A stretch of 64,000 bases of DNA, taken from Circinella umbellata (taxonomy: Eukaryota; Mucoromycota; Mucoromycetes; Mucorales; Lichtheimiaceae). Made by a program: the position numbers and the translations under genes. Shown here in pieces: positions 1-12,404 of the stretch. Below the pieces are notes generated by a model. The model searched no databases, was not told where the DNA came from, and saw only the letters and a program-made list of their open reading frames with translations. The stretch covers positions 25,478-89,477 of the forward strand of contig JAIWNF010000103.1 in the NCBI GenBank assembly GCA_025093555.1. Reading direction: 5' to 3'. The stretch's first letter is position 1. The number at the start of each line of letters is the position of its first letter.

Positions 1-1330
1 GTATTTACAGGGTTCGGCCTCGTCAGATTCTTTAAAACTGATAATGGTGTCATTTTTCAATTGGACTTCTGTTGTTTCCATACGAACATTGTTAAGCCAA
101 ACCCCTTTTTTGCTAAAGTGACGAAAAAAAAAAGATTATTACACATGCTTTATCGTGTAACTTATCTCACTGTAATTCTCTCTTTGAGTTACCTTCGATC
201 ATTTAATAAAATAGAATGATGTTTATGATCATTTTGTACTTCTAAGCGCTATTTTGTAAAAAAAAAAAAAAAGAAGAAGTGATGGCAATTTTTAGTTGTT
301 ATGATATAATCTATGATTTGTTGTTGTTGTTATTGATTGTTTATTACCGCCAAACGGTGTTTATAGTCAGTGGGAGTTTTTTTTAACATACGCATTGCAC
401 AAAACAAACAAAAAAAAAAGCACGTACATGGTATATCATACAATGATTTTGTTCAAGTACATCACCAGAAACTCTAAAAATAAAAGTGATTTTTTTTGAG
501 TGTCAATATGGTTGTTATCCTCCAACACACAGACCCTCCACCCTTCTTATTTAATGACAGCATGACATTTACCTGATATCACAAGTAGGACCCGATCCAA
601 TAAGGTAAGCATAACGATCCATGTTATTACTTTTCACTGTCTTTGTTGGAGATACAGGGGAACGTTTTAAAAGTTTCGATTGGACAATTGATGTATTCAT
701 ACTTTCTAAAAATCCCCATACATTTGGATTCCCTTTGAAAACTTTTTCTAATTCCAATTCACTATCAGGCAATGTACCGCTAAATTCACGCGCATACGAA
801 GTATTTTTTTCTGTGGTTATTTGTACTTCTTCTATATACATATAATAGAAAAAATATCGGTATGGTAACCCGTGATATTCATGAGATAATAGCCATGACA
901 ACCAGAAGGGAGCATATTGCATAATTTTTTATATGGTTAAGATCTATAAAATTATAAATTGTGGAATGGTTACACACTTACGCGGAGCATGGGGACCTTT
1001 ACTGTCATAAGTACGCTTTTTGACACGACCAGAAGACTTGACACCGAGTGAACCAGAAGAAGTTGTTTTAGAAGAGGTATACGAACCGAGGCGTGAGAGG
1101 ACAGCTTTACCCACTTTAGCAATACGATTCGAAGTAGTACTATTACTATTACTATTACTATGATGATTGTTATCACTACTACTACTATTACTACTACTAC
1201 TAGTATTTGAAGGACCAGCTTCATGATTATCTGTAGAATTATTATCATAAGAACTATTTTTTCTGGCAGTTCTTCGATTATGACCCTGCGAGTTTGATCC
1301 TGTACGTGACATTTCTCTTGTTTTTCCCAT
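1..1330 (-). CDS. FHA-domain protein, 3' end outside window (partial)
   Basis: Exons read on the minus strand: 1330-982, 831-573, 473-428, 248-193 and 112-9, with a donor at 8/7, so the gene continues off the left edge. All joins keep phase. The first ~115 residues are Ser/Asn-rich low complexity with a basic patch (GRVKKRTYD). The second half assembles a forkhead-associated domain over four exons: YLIGSGPTCDIR, then NHCMIYHV, then KKGVWLNNVRM followed by EVQLKNDTIISF. These match the canonical FHA blocks (G-x-x-x-x-C/N-D-I, x-x-H-C, N-G/K-G-x-W-x-N). FHA domains bind phosphothreonine, so a signalling or scaffold role is likely; the specific pathway is unknown. The 56-base exon at 248-193 was chosen because it has consensus splice sites and is the only stretch found with the right phase. 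The start is the first ATG of the open frame. Confidence 0.72.
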
Positions 1331-1671
1331 TATGAATCTGCTGAATGAATTTTTACGTAGTTCTGTATATCAGGGGAAACGTTTACCAGAAAAAAAATAT
1401 GAATTGAAGTCTTTTTATAAATGAAGTAAACAGAATGAATATACAGTAAAAAGCTTGTTATAAAGTAAGAAAAGAGAGAGAGAGAGAGAACGAAAAAAAA
1501 AATGACACAAAGATAAAGAAAGAAAGAGAATAAAAAAGAAAATGCAGGAAAGGGGGGGGATATAAAGAATAGACCATATGATATTGAGTGGAGTAATTTT
1601 TTGTATTATTATTATTATTTTGCTGCAACAAAAGTTTATTTTTATTATTCTCATAAAAACATAGAATATAA
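1331..1671. promoter_or_regulatory. Shared upstream region of FHA gene and OGG1
   Basis: These 341 bases separate two divergent start codons (FHA gene at 1330 on minus, OGG1 at 1672 on plus). They contain GA-rich runs, a G run near 1552 and an ATT run near 1606, but no gene. A bidirectional promoter is inferred from the layout only. Confidence 0.45.
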
Positions 1672-3211
1672 ATGTCAAAACATATTCATTCTGCAAGATT
1701 AATTTGGCGTGATCTTCAAGTTGGTCCAAAAGAGCTTCATTTGGATACATTGAAATGTGGACAGTCTTTCCGTTGGCGTTATGCTAATGATCTATGGTAA
1801 AACAAAATAAAATACATATAAAAAAAATCAAGTAGCAACTAACGTATTTATATTCGTGGTTCACTAATAGGTCATGCGTATTAAATGGGCGATTATTTAC
1901 TTTAAAACAAACACGTAAAAAAAACTCGTTTCATTATTAAAAGCGCATAATACACATATATAATCGATTCTTAATAATGATAATAATAATAATCCATACT
2001 TATCATTGGATATAATAGCATCTACTGTTCTTTACGGAACTCTTCCGGATCAAAAGGATGACGAAATCAACATGATGAAATCAACCCTTAAGAACTATTT
2101 TCAATTAGACCAAGGCATATCCTTAGAACAACATTATCAGCGATGGAGTGAATTGGATGATAACTTTAAACAAAAAGCACCTTATTTTCAAGGCATTCGT
2201 ATCTTACGACAAGATCCATGGGAGAATTTAATTTCATTTATTTGTTCCAGTAACAACAACATTGCCCGTATCTCAAAAATGGTTCAAAACTTGTGTACTC
2301 ACTATGGGCCCCATGTTATAACTATGGATGACATTCCATATTATGATTTTCCAGGTGTAGATCAATTAGCTAAACCAGGTGTAGAAGATAAATTAAGGCA
2401 ACTGGGGTTCGGGTATCGTGCAAAATATATTGCTCAAACTGCTGTTAAAATACAACAAAAAGAAAAGAACTGGTTGATGGGATTACGCAAAAAAAGCTAT
2501 CAAGAAGCAAAAACAGAATTACAGACTTTAAATGGGGTTGGACCAAAAGTAGCAGAGTGTATAGTAAGTTGTCCCTTTATTTTGTTGCTAAACGAAAGTA
2601 AAAGGAAAGAGCGAGACTAACAAAATGTAAAATTACTTTTTCCTTTGCGTTGCGATGTATCTTTCTCACTTTCTTTATGATTATTCAAAAGTGTTTGATG
2701 TCTCTTGATCATCCTGAGGCTATTCCTGTGGATACACACGTTTGGCAAATTGCTTTACGCGATTATGGATTTGGTAAAAAAGGAAAAACCTTAACACCTA
2801 AATTGTATGATCAAGTAGGCGATCATTTTCGTCAATTGTTTGGTGAATACAGTGGTTGGGCTCATTCGGTAAGTGATATTAATATGTATTAATCTTTTTT
2901 TTGTACGTTTTGTTTTATACAGCATATGAAAATACAATTAAACTGATATCACATTATGTATGTAGGTGCTATTTACAGCTGATTTACGTTCATTCAAGGA
3001 TAGACTTTCTGATATAAAAAAGGAAGAGCAAGTGGTTGATATAAATTATAATGATGATAAAAAGAGAGTAAAGAAGAGAGTAAAGGAGGAAGCTGTTATC
3101 AAGAAAGAAGAAATAGAAGAAGAGAAAGATGATAACAATATTAAAAAAAGATCACGAGAAGAGAGTTTAGTAGTACGTCGAAGCACTCGTTTGAAAAAAT
3201 CACTCAAATAA
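1672..3211 (+). CDS. OGG1: 8-oxoguanine DNA glycosylase/AP lyase (OGG1)
   Basis: Five exons: 1672-1796, 1871-1914, 2019-2563, 2692-2868, 2966-3211; 378 residues, close to the family's usual length. The enzyme removes 8-oxo-7,8-dihydroguanine opposite cytosine and nicks the abasic site in base-excision repair. The N-terminal OGG_N block is seen as LKCGQSFRWR and WSCVLNGRLFTL across exons 1-2. The helix-hairpin-helix reads LNGVGPKVAEC with the Schiff-base lysine at K233. The catalytic aspartate is D252 in PVDTHVWQIA, 19 residues on, the same spacing as K249/D268 in human OGG1. The C-terminal ~60 residues form a highly charged Lys/Glu tail ending in a basic stretch (RRSTRLKKSLK), a plausible nuclear localisation signal. 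The start is the first ATG in frame with LIWRDLQVG. Introns are 74-128 bases. Confidence 0.95.
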
Positions 3212-3332
3212 ACCATAATAACAATGATGATGGCAGTTTTGTTTGCATTATTCCCCGCTCTATTCTTTTCATTTTTTTTGTCGTGTTACCTTTTTTTTTT
3301 GCGAACAACTTTATTTCAATGCATAATTAAAC

Positions 3333-6300
3333 ATGCTTCAATCTCATCCTATCGAAGAGCCCCATCTCGACTTTTCTTCATGGAGAGAATCCTTTAATAA
3401 TGATAATAATAATAGCAACCATAATAACGAAATGTCTTCTTCGAGGTGTGAGCTAGGTAAAAAAAAAGCCAGGTTTTTTTTAGTTCTTTGTTTTCATAAT
3501 GAAGAAGGAAAACTGATCTAAAAGTAATAAATAGATCTACCCGCTTCATGGACTCAAACATTTGATCAACCGTTATTACGGCTTGATACTGCTGGATCTA
3601 GTAATCAATTTAGTTTGATCGACCGTGTCATGGAGAATAATAATAATAGTAACGCTACACAAGGAGCAACAAGGCAGCCCCAGCTGGAACTATTACGGCC
3701 GCCGCAATTGTCGCGTCTTGATGATAATACTCACCAGGAACAAACGACTACTGAAGAAGACAACATATTAAATAATCAACAAGAGGATGTAGAAGATATG
3801 GAATCAATATGGGAACAATCATCACAAAAACAAGATAGACATATACTGAAACCATTGACATGGGATAATAATGATCAGGTACAATCAACACCGTTCCTTA
3901 CTGAATTGCCATTACTCGTTTCAGAAACACTATTTCAAAGGTATATAAAAGGAAAATAAAACTACACTGGATATAACATTGTATATCACTCATATTGCTT
4001 TTATATACATATTTTAGTCAACAACGACCACCATCATCATCATTATCATCATCATCAGCATCGCCAACCTCAGATAATACTACTACTAATAATATACCCG
4101 TTGTCAAAGAGCAACAACTTGTTCAGGTAGGCTACAATGATAAGAGATAAAGAAAAGAACGCAAGTTAACTTTATTAAATGAATATATTTATATATTTAT
4201 AGAATTTGATACAAACATTATCAGGGAACCCATCAATATGTTTTCAATGGAATGACAATACACGTAAATTTGAACCGCGGATATCCCAATTACGAATTCT
4301 TGGTGTTAGCATGGCTGCTATGCAACCGTAAATGATTTATCCTTTTTTGTTATTATTACTTAAGTTGGTTCTGAGTACTAATATCCTAATGACCTCTATT
4401 ATATATATAATTTATAGTGTTATCGATCAATTGCTTGTATTTGGTACCCAAATGAAAAGATTAGAGCATCTTATACAAATATGTAAATTAAACCCAAGGT
4501 AAGTATAAATTATATACAATTGTTATATCGAATAATATATAAAGTGATATCAGTGACGACCAACAATATATATATTTATCTAACAAGGATGATGATAATA
4601 ATGATATTTAGACGATATGGATTAACTGGAATGGCATTTGCATGTTGTTTGGAAGACTTGCATTTACAAATCCAACTTTCTTTAAATACAATGTTTGCAC
4701 AAGGTGAATGGACATTACTACAAATATACCATTATGTCTCTACATTAGCAGATACCATGAATAGACTAGCTCGACTTGTTCATTTGGATGGAGTTGTATT
4801 TAAGGTAAAAACCACATAAACATGCACACAAGCATATAGAGGAAATTGGATACATGAATAAGGGAAGTTTCATTTTTTGATTTTTTTGATTAAAAAGGGG
4901 AAGTAATATAATATATAGGATGCATCACCTGAAGCAATTAAAGAATTATCGACTGTCGGGTTCTATATCCCAAAAGGTAACAAGTTATTGGAAATGATAA
5001 GGAACGAAATCACACCCTTAGACTTTGCATTATCTGGATCCCTGGCTTTTTATCGGGATGTATGTCTTGGTCTACTACGTCATACTAGCATTCCCTATTT
5101 GACTATGCTGAGTCAATGGCTCGGATTAAGTAACAAAAAGGTATTACTTACGGATGACAATGACAATGATGATGATCCAATATTTCATGACTGGAAAGAT
5201 ATTATGGATGAAGCACCTTTACGTGACCCGTATCAAGAGTTTTTTCTTTACGATATAAATCAAACAAAGGAATCCCTGGTGGATCGATTTCAGGTAAGAA
5301 ATTCCTAATAAGTGACATGCGTGTGTGTGTGAATATTTTCTTTTATCATACAACTCACTTATTACATAAACAAATTTCCTTTATCCTGCTTTCGAATAAA
5401 AAAAAAAAGTCAAAAAAACAAGATGAATTACCCTATTTTTTAAATTCAATGCAGGCTGGTGTTATTCTACGTACTGGAAATGCACTACAGCTTCTACGTC
5501 GTTTTCAACCTGAACATCCATTATGTTGTGTAGAAAAAGAAACTTTAAATCAAGGTGATTTGATGTTACGTTGGATGCCCCTGGAAGCTCAAAGTCACAG
5601 GTTAGTTTTTGTGGATAATATCTCTTTTTCGGTCGTACCCGTCTCCCCCCAAAAAAAAAATCCTCCCACCCCTACTTTTTTATATGTATAGATCTTTATT
5701 TTTGTTGTTTATTGCTAAGCATTATTATATCATCTTGGTTACTGTCTTGTACTAAAACAGAATTTCTTAATTGTGCAGATATATTAATCGATTACATGCA
5801 TTTACCCGCCAAGTTCGTCAATATAATGAAAATAAAAACATTCCGGTAAATAATTTGGATAGTTTAGTTTATACACGTGGGCATTATATTTCATTATTTT
5901 TCGAAAAGAGGAAACAAGAACTAATCTGAGTTGTATAATTGGTTGATAATCTATTAGAGTGATAATAAAAAAAATAATACTTTATTGGCTAAAAACAATA
6001 ATAGTAGAGACGAAACTGAATCAATGGATATTGAAATGAATCAAGAAAAAGTAGAACAAGAATATAAAGTTCCCACACTGAAAGCTTTGGATCAAGAAAT
6101 CAAATTGGTCAGTGATTTCCACAAAACACTTGACACAATTTTGTTGTGTCACCAACGACAACAACAACAACAACAACAACCTGCTGATAATAATGACTCC
6201 GATCAAGACAACAAGTTTGGATATATTCCGGTGGTACAAACAATCACAGATCAAAGTGTGCATCAACCATTGGCTATATGGTGTCCACTTGTAAATGAAT

Positions 6301-7627
6301 CAGCTATGAAATTATTTACTGAAAAGTTTCATATTCAAGCCCATTTCGAATTAATTCGACGATTCTTTCTATTTGGCGATGATCGTTTCAGTAATGCAAT
6401 TAAAGATGCCTTATTTATTAATAACAATGATAACAAAGGAGATCAAGATGGATATAATTTTGTTGTAGGTGGAATTAAGTTACACCATAATAACAACAGC
6501 AAGAATAACAGTGGAATTCAATGGCCACCACGGACATCTGATTTAAATATGGCTTTGAGGGCAGTCTTATTGGAGAGTTTAGCACAGATACCTGAAGAAA
6601 TCAAGGGGTATATCTGTAAGACACATAATCAACTTTTGTTGGATCAAGATATTATGGATATTGAAGATCTTTTAACGTTTGGCGTTCGTGAAAAACAACA
6701 AAATAATCAGTGGCGTGATCCCTACAGTAAGTTCAACGGGGTGGGGTGCGGTGGGCGGTTTTTTTTTCTTTGCTTTCTCTTTCTATGTATCAATGCATAT
6801 GTGAAAAAATGTATATTCATTTGACTAAAAATAAATAATATTATATTATAGAAATTAATGCTTTGGATTTTCTATATTTACAATATCAAGTTCCTTATCC
6901 CTTAAACATGATTATCAATGACCGAACGTTGGACAAGTACAACCGAATGTTTACGTTCCTATTACAACTTCAACGCATCGATGCTATCACAAAATACATT
7001 TATCAAAAACTACCAGCCAAAACTGACAAAAGCAACTTATTGCAACATCGTATACGTTTTCAAGTTGCTCAATTTGCGGCAACTCTTTGTCAATATGTAT
7101 TTGATACTGCGATTCACAATACTTGGCATTCCTTTATTCAACGAATTCAAGACCAGGATGATAAATTGTTTAAAACGATGGATCCAATCATGTTTGGAGA
7201 ATACCACGAGCACGTTTTAGATCGGATGTTGTATCAATGCTTTTTGAAACAAAGTCAGCAACCGATCAAACACATGTTGAATCAAGTATTACAAGATATT
7301 ATTATACTAACAACCACACTAATGACTGACAAACATGATGATCAGCAAGTAAAACTGGAACAGGAGTATGAACAGTATATGGAACATACACATCAGTTTA
7401 TTAAAGTGTTGAGTAAACTACATGAGCGAGGTATCGGACGTTTAGGCAATGTAATGAATTCCCATAATTTACAAGGCAGTTTTGGTGTGTTTGGTGATTT
7501 TCATGATAAATTGGATGCCAAGAGTGGACAAGGAGCATTTGCTCAGGAACTTTTAATTCGATTAGATATGAATGGACATTATATTAATTACGCTTCTACT
7601 TTTTTTAAAAAAATAATGACTATATAG
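3333..7627 (+). CDS. Gamma-tubulin complex component, GCP5/GCP6-like (Spc97/Spc98 family)
   Basis: Eleven exons: 3333-3456, 3535-3940, 4018-4126, 4203-4327, 4418-4498, 4612-4804, 4919-5293, 5455-5600, 5779-5845, 5958-6726, 6852-7627; 1056 residues, all phases consistent. The family forms the gamma-tubulin ring complex that nucleates microtubules at spindle pole bodies or other organising centres. The N-terminal half (GRIP1-like) contains GFYIPKGNKLLEMI and DPYQEFFLYDIN. The C-terminal half contains the gamma-tubulin-binding region, with LDFLYLQYQVPYPLN, FTFLLQLQRID and a helical block around FQVAQFAATL. Two low-complexity linkers, including a poly-Gln run near 6160, separate the halves as in GCP5/6-type members. 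Assignment to GCP6 (Alp16-like) rather than GCP5 is an inference; family membership is strong. It starts only 121 bases after OGG1 stops. Confidence 0.88.
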
Positions 7628-8088
7628 TATAAAGTTTCAATCTTTTGTATTAATATGTATATTATATATTATAAGTATCTAGTATATATTTTGTTGTGCG
7701 TGATGGTTTGCAGATATTAAAAAATTACATTGGATAAGAACGGGGGGTTGAGGGAAAGGGAAACGAGGGTTTTTTTTTACATGATGTGATTATCCACACT
7801 GTACCCACATCATGTTATACATCAAGAAAGAAGAAAAAGCAGGCTGTGTATAATATTATATAGGTTGTGTTACATTTTGATTAAATTAAATTGAGGAATA
7901 TTAAGTAGGTAGGCTGTCGGTAGATAAGTAGGAGAGTGTAATATATTATAGTGCGTAGAATAATAGTGTAATAAGTAGCAATATTATAGTATGAATATTA
8001 GTATTAGTAGTAGTAGTAGGAAGTAGTAGTAGTGGTAAATATAACAAAAAAAAACAGAAAGATGCAATGATATTGATAAATATTTTTT
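7628..8088. other. Intergenic region between convergent genes
   Basis: This lies between the stop of the gamma-tubulin complex gene and the stop of the minus-strand gene. It holds AT-rich tracts and a diverged (AGT)n stretch around 8000-8035. No gene seen. Confidence 0.6.
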
Positions 8089-8626
8089 TTATGAAGGTGT
8101 CGTAGGGATGACATGAATTTTGTTGATAGCAAACTGTTTAGGCAATAACCTTTTCGCCAAAAATTTTATTCGTGCGCCTATTTAAAAAAAAGGAAACATT
8201 CTGTTAATGATACCGTTATGTAAACTATATTCGTTTCACACACACGGTTCCAGAAAGAGCAAGTTTTTTGATCTGGATCCAAGAAAGGTAAAAAAGATCA
8301 AAAAAAAAAAAAAGAAAAAACAAACCTCCATGATAAGTAGATCTTCTCGCTAAGAGAACATGATTATTGTTGTCAGAAAACTCATCTTCATCAATATAAT
8401 GGATTGAGGGAGGATCCACCGAGAATGAAACACTTCGACGACCTTCTTGATTTGGGCGTTCATTAGTTGACTTATCAATAAAAGTAGAGGATGGTGATGT
8501 TGTATTGGATCGCATGATGGTAGGAATTTGTTGATCTATTACTTCTTCTTGATGAGGATACCATGAATCAAGAACAGGTAATGAGTCGTAAATAGATAAA
8601 TGATTTGATGATGTTCGAGAAACCAT
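8089..8626 (-). CDS. Small protein of unknown function
   Basis: Two exons on the minus strand, 8626-8326 and 8177-8089, give 129 residues. The unspliced frame runs into a poly-Phe stretch encoded by a poly-A tract, so splicing at 8325/8324 (GTTTGT) to the acceptor at 8179/8178 is preferred. The spliced C-terminus (KFLAKRLLPKQFAINK and PTTPS) is basic and looks coding. Other visible features are a Ser-rich N-terminus and a RRSVSFSVDPPS segment resembling a basophilic kinase site. No signal peptide or membrane segment is evident, and I do not recognise the family. The donor is weak, so the exon 1 end is less certain than the start. Confidence 0.5.
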
Positions 8627-9325
8627 TGTATTATATTTTTATTTGTGTTGTGTATAAAAGAAAAAGAAAGATGATAAAGAGGGAAGGAAAGAAGAAGAAA
8701 GAAAAAAAGAACCTTTTTTTAAGGTTGATTTGTGTTGGTTGTTGTGTCGTTTGTTGGGGTGCTACGGTTTATCATATGTGGGCAAAATTATTTTTTTTTT
8801 TTTAGATAAAGATAACGTTGTAGTTTTTTTTTTAGAACACACCAGTTTTTCTTTTTCTGAAACCAAATGAAGCACCATTTAAAAATCACCGTTTTTATCT
8901 TCCGACACTCCACAAAAACCTTGGCTGCATTTTCCAATTTTCCATGCTGAACCGATATCACGTAACACACACACAATGCCATTTAGCATTCCTTTTTTAT
9001 TTTGACACTATAAAATTGAGAGACAGAAAGAAATCCATATCATAGCGGTCAATACCCCTTAAAAATACTAAGTGAAAAGAAAAATGCTCCTTGAGATATA
9101 TATTCACTCATATAACTGTTCAAAAACCCCTTCAAAAAATAACCACTTGCAACTGTAAAAAGGATAATAATACATAGCAACTCCTTTTTACATTTAACGA
9201 AAAGTAAAATAATCTTTTTGGTTTCTTTTTCACCTTCACTTTCCTTTCTTCCTTTCTCTTTTTCATCACTCACCCCCCCCTTTTTTTTATTGAATAACCA
9301 TAACAGTATTTTCTTTTAATTGCAA
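8627..9325. other. Intergenic region upstream of septin
   Basis: The upstream region shared by the minus-strand small gene (start 8626) and the septin (start 9326). It is rich in A/G runs on one side and T runs on the other. The open frames here are low-complexity Lys/Phe strings from homopolymers. No gene or clear regulatory site identified. Confidence 0.5.
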
Positions 9326-9670
9326 ATGGGTAAGTTTTATTCATATAATCTCGGCGAGATTATTATTATTCATAACTCATTGTTATTAAATACATTGCTA
9401 AAATAGTTGATCAAGTAAACGGCGCGTCATCTGGTGTAAGTTATTATTATGAACACTTTTTTATTTTTGTAGAAAAAAAAAAGGTTCCACTCTATTATAT
9501 ACTAAACTCAGAGAGGTACAAAATAAATCATTTTATCTCAACTAGATCACAGTGATGCGTAAAAAACTACAAGGTTATGTTGGTTTCGCAAACTTACCAA
9601 ACCAGGTACATCGTAAATCAGTCAAAAAAGGATTTAATTTCACTTGTATGGTTGTTGGTATGTATTACGC

Positions 9671-9705
<35 letters not shown>

Positions 9706-11211
9706 TATTTTATTTATTTTAAATTCTGGGTCTACTGTGTGTAATGGATGAGTTGATATGGTGTATGATTTTGAAAAAAAAGGGAGGGGGGAAAAGGGTT
9801 TTCTGAGGGGATTTTTCTTTGGTGGGGAGCAAAGAAAGATTATAGAAAAGGAAAATGGGTGTAGGTATATGAGGATAGAAATAGATGGAGAGAGGGGAAA
9901 GAACTTTGCATATGTGTTTAAAGTGTCTTTAAGGGGGTTTTGCATATGTGTGTGTGTGTGTGTGAAAAAGGAAAAGGGAGCGTATGCCTGCTTAGAGAAT
10001 TATAGAGAGACAGGTTACATTTAGAATTTCAGGAACTCAGCATAAAAATATAGCAACTGCAATAGCGCCAACTTATATATTAAAACATATTGTATATTTT
10101 TTTAGGTGAATCTGGATTGGGCAAATCAACTCTTGTCAATACTTTATTCAACACCCAATTGTATCCACCCAAAGAAAATGTGGAATTAACACATGAAACC
10201 CCTCAAACCGTTGAAATACAATCTATCACAGCCGATATCGAAGAAAATGGTGTTAAATTGCGTTTGACTGTCGTTGATTCTCCGGGCTTTGGTGATTTTG
10301 TCAATAATGAAGAAAGTTGGAAACCAATTTTAGATAACATTGAATCTCGTTTCGATGCTTATCTTGAACAAGAAAATCGTGTAAACCGTCGGCGTATGGT
10401 AGATAATCGTATCCACGCTTGTTTGTATTTTATTATGCCTACAGGTCATGCTTTGAAGCCATTGGATATTGAGTTTATGCGTCGTTTACATACACGTGTT
10501 AATTTGATTCCTGTCATTGCTAAAGCGGATACTTTGACAGAAGAAGAAGTGATGGCATTTAAACAACGTATTCTGGCCGATATCAACTATCACAAGATTC
10601 AAATCTATCAAGCACCCGTCTATGAATACGATGATCAAGAAACTATTGCTGAAAACCGTGAAATTATGTCCAAGATTCCATTTGCTGTTGTAGGTTCAGA
10701 TAAAGAATTTGAAGTGGAAGGAGGTCGTCATGTCCGTGGTCGTAAATATCCATGGGGCGTGATTGAAGTGGATAACGAAGATCATTGTGATTTTGTAAAG
10801 TTGCGACAAATGTTAATCCGTACACATATGGAAGAACTCAAGGAGTATACAAACGATGTGTTGTATGAAAATTATCGCACTGAAAAGCTCAAGGCTATGG
10901 GCATTCAACAAGACCCCTCAGTCTTTAAGGAGGTCAACCCCGTTCAAAAGATGGAGGAAGAACGACAGGCACATGAACAGAAATTGTCAAAAATGGAAGC
11001 CGAGATGCGATCAGTGTTCCAAGCCAAGGTGACCGAGAAGGAAAGCAAGTTAAAGCAATCAGAAGAAGAACTATATGCTCGTCACAAGGAGATGAAGGAG
11101 GCTTTGGAAAAACAGCGCATGGATTTGGAAGAAAAAAGACGTCGCTTGGAAAGTGGTCGACCTATCACTCCAGAAAAAGTCAAAAAGAAAGGCTTTTCTT
11201 TCAACAAGTAG
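9326..11211 (+). CDS. CDC3: Septin, Cdc3/AspB class
   Basis: Four exons: 9326-9329 (ATG plus one base), 9407-9435, 9546-9657, 10106-11211; 416 residues. Septins are GTP-binding proteins that polymerise into filaments and rings at septa, hyphal branches and emerging tips. Visible are the pre-GTPase segment [16 protein letters not shown], Walker A GESGLGKS (residues 49-56), G3 DSPGFG (106-111), G4 AKAD (187-190), the septin-unique element with RGRKYPWG, and a C-terminal heptad-type coiled coil ending FSFNK. The Cdc3/AspB assignment rests on VGFANLPNQ plus the conserved [10 protein letters not shown] segment before the coiled coil. The tiny first exon is supported by phase (ATG G | TT GAT) and consensus splice sites. 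Intron 3 is long for this window (448 bases) and GT/GA-rich. Confidence 0.93.
9671..9704. repeat. (TTA)n microsatellite in septin intron 3
   Basis: TTA repeat of about 11 units close to the 5' end of the long third intron. Confidence 0.85.
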
Positions 11212-11521
11212 AAAAAATTGTAATATCTTTTTATTATTACTAGTAATTTTTCAAAAGAAAGAGAGAAAAGCGGGGGAAGAGATTTTCTTTTATATCCTTG
11301 TTTATCCAGCTTACTCCCCTTCATCCCACACTTTCTTTCTCGTTTCTCCTATTCTCTCTTCTAATGCGACATCCGACTTTTTAAACTTAAAACATAATTA
11401 CAAAATAAGAAAACATATACGTACACACACGAAAAGACACATATCCTATTTTAATTATAATTATTATTATTTACCACCACTCTTCTTTTGATAAAGTTCT
11501 TTTCCTTTTATTACAATATTA

Positions 11522-12363
11522 TTACTGTTGTTTCAATCTTAAATGATATGATTTAGGACGAATGAACTGATCAAAGCCATGTTTGCTTAAAGAAAATCCG
11601 AGACCACTCTCTTTAGCGCCCACCCAAGCTAATGCAGGGTCAATATAATCACATCGATTCATAAAAAACGTGCCACATTCAATCTGATTGCCAATTTCTA
11701 TTGCCTTATCGACATCTTTTGTCCATATACTGGCTGTCAAACCATACTTGGAATCGTTCATGAATTTAATCGCTTCTTGATCTGATTTCACGGGTACAAC
11801 TGCAAGTATAGGGCCGAATGTCTATAAATATTATATATATATACTGAATTAATACAATTGGTATAATGGCCATATATCATAACAGTATGAGATTACAGTA
11901 TAATAGTTTATTCACCTCTTCTTGCATAATGGACATATCGTGTGTAACATCTACTACGATTTGTGGTGCCACGTAAGTTGTTCCGTCCTAATAAAATATT
12001 CATTTGATTCATGTGGGTATGAGTGAAAACAAATAAATATAAACAAATAAATATAATATTACCTTATCCTTTGGAAAATATCGATCTGTTTGAACAAGCA
12101 ATTTGGCTCCTTTCAGAACTACAATTAGGTTGCAAAAAGAAAAAAAAATGAGAAAGTCTATCTTTCCCTATAATTTTTTAAATAAACATTTTTTATTTAC
12201 CTGCTTCAGATAGCTGAGCTCGTACTTTATCTGCAAAACGAACGTGAGCCATAGGTCCAATGGTTGTTTCTGGATCATTTGGATCTCCTAGTTTGTAATT
12301 CTAGATATAATATTAATGAACATACACAATATCGTACTGAATAAACAACAACAGCATGGTAAT

Positions 12364-12404
<41 letters not shown>

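Noticed and set aside
1415..1750. Minus-strand 111-residue frame
   Set aside because: It overlaps OGG1 exon 1 on the opposite strand and reads through GA and A tracts as Leu/Phe/Ser strings; OGG1 is far better supported.
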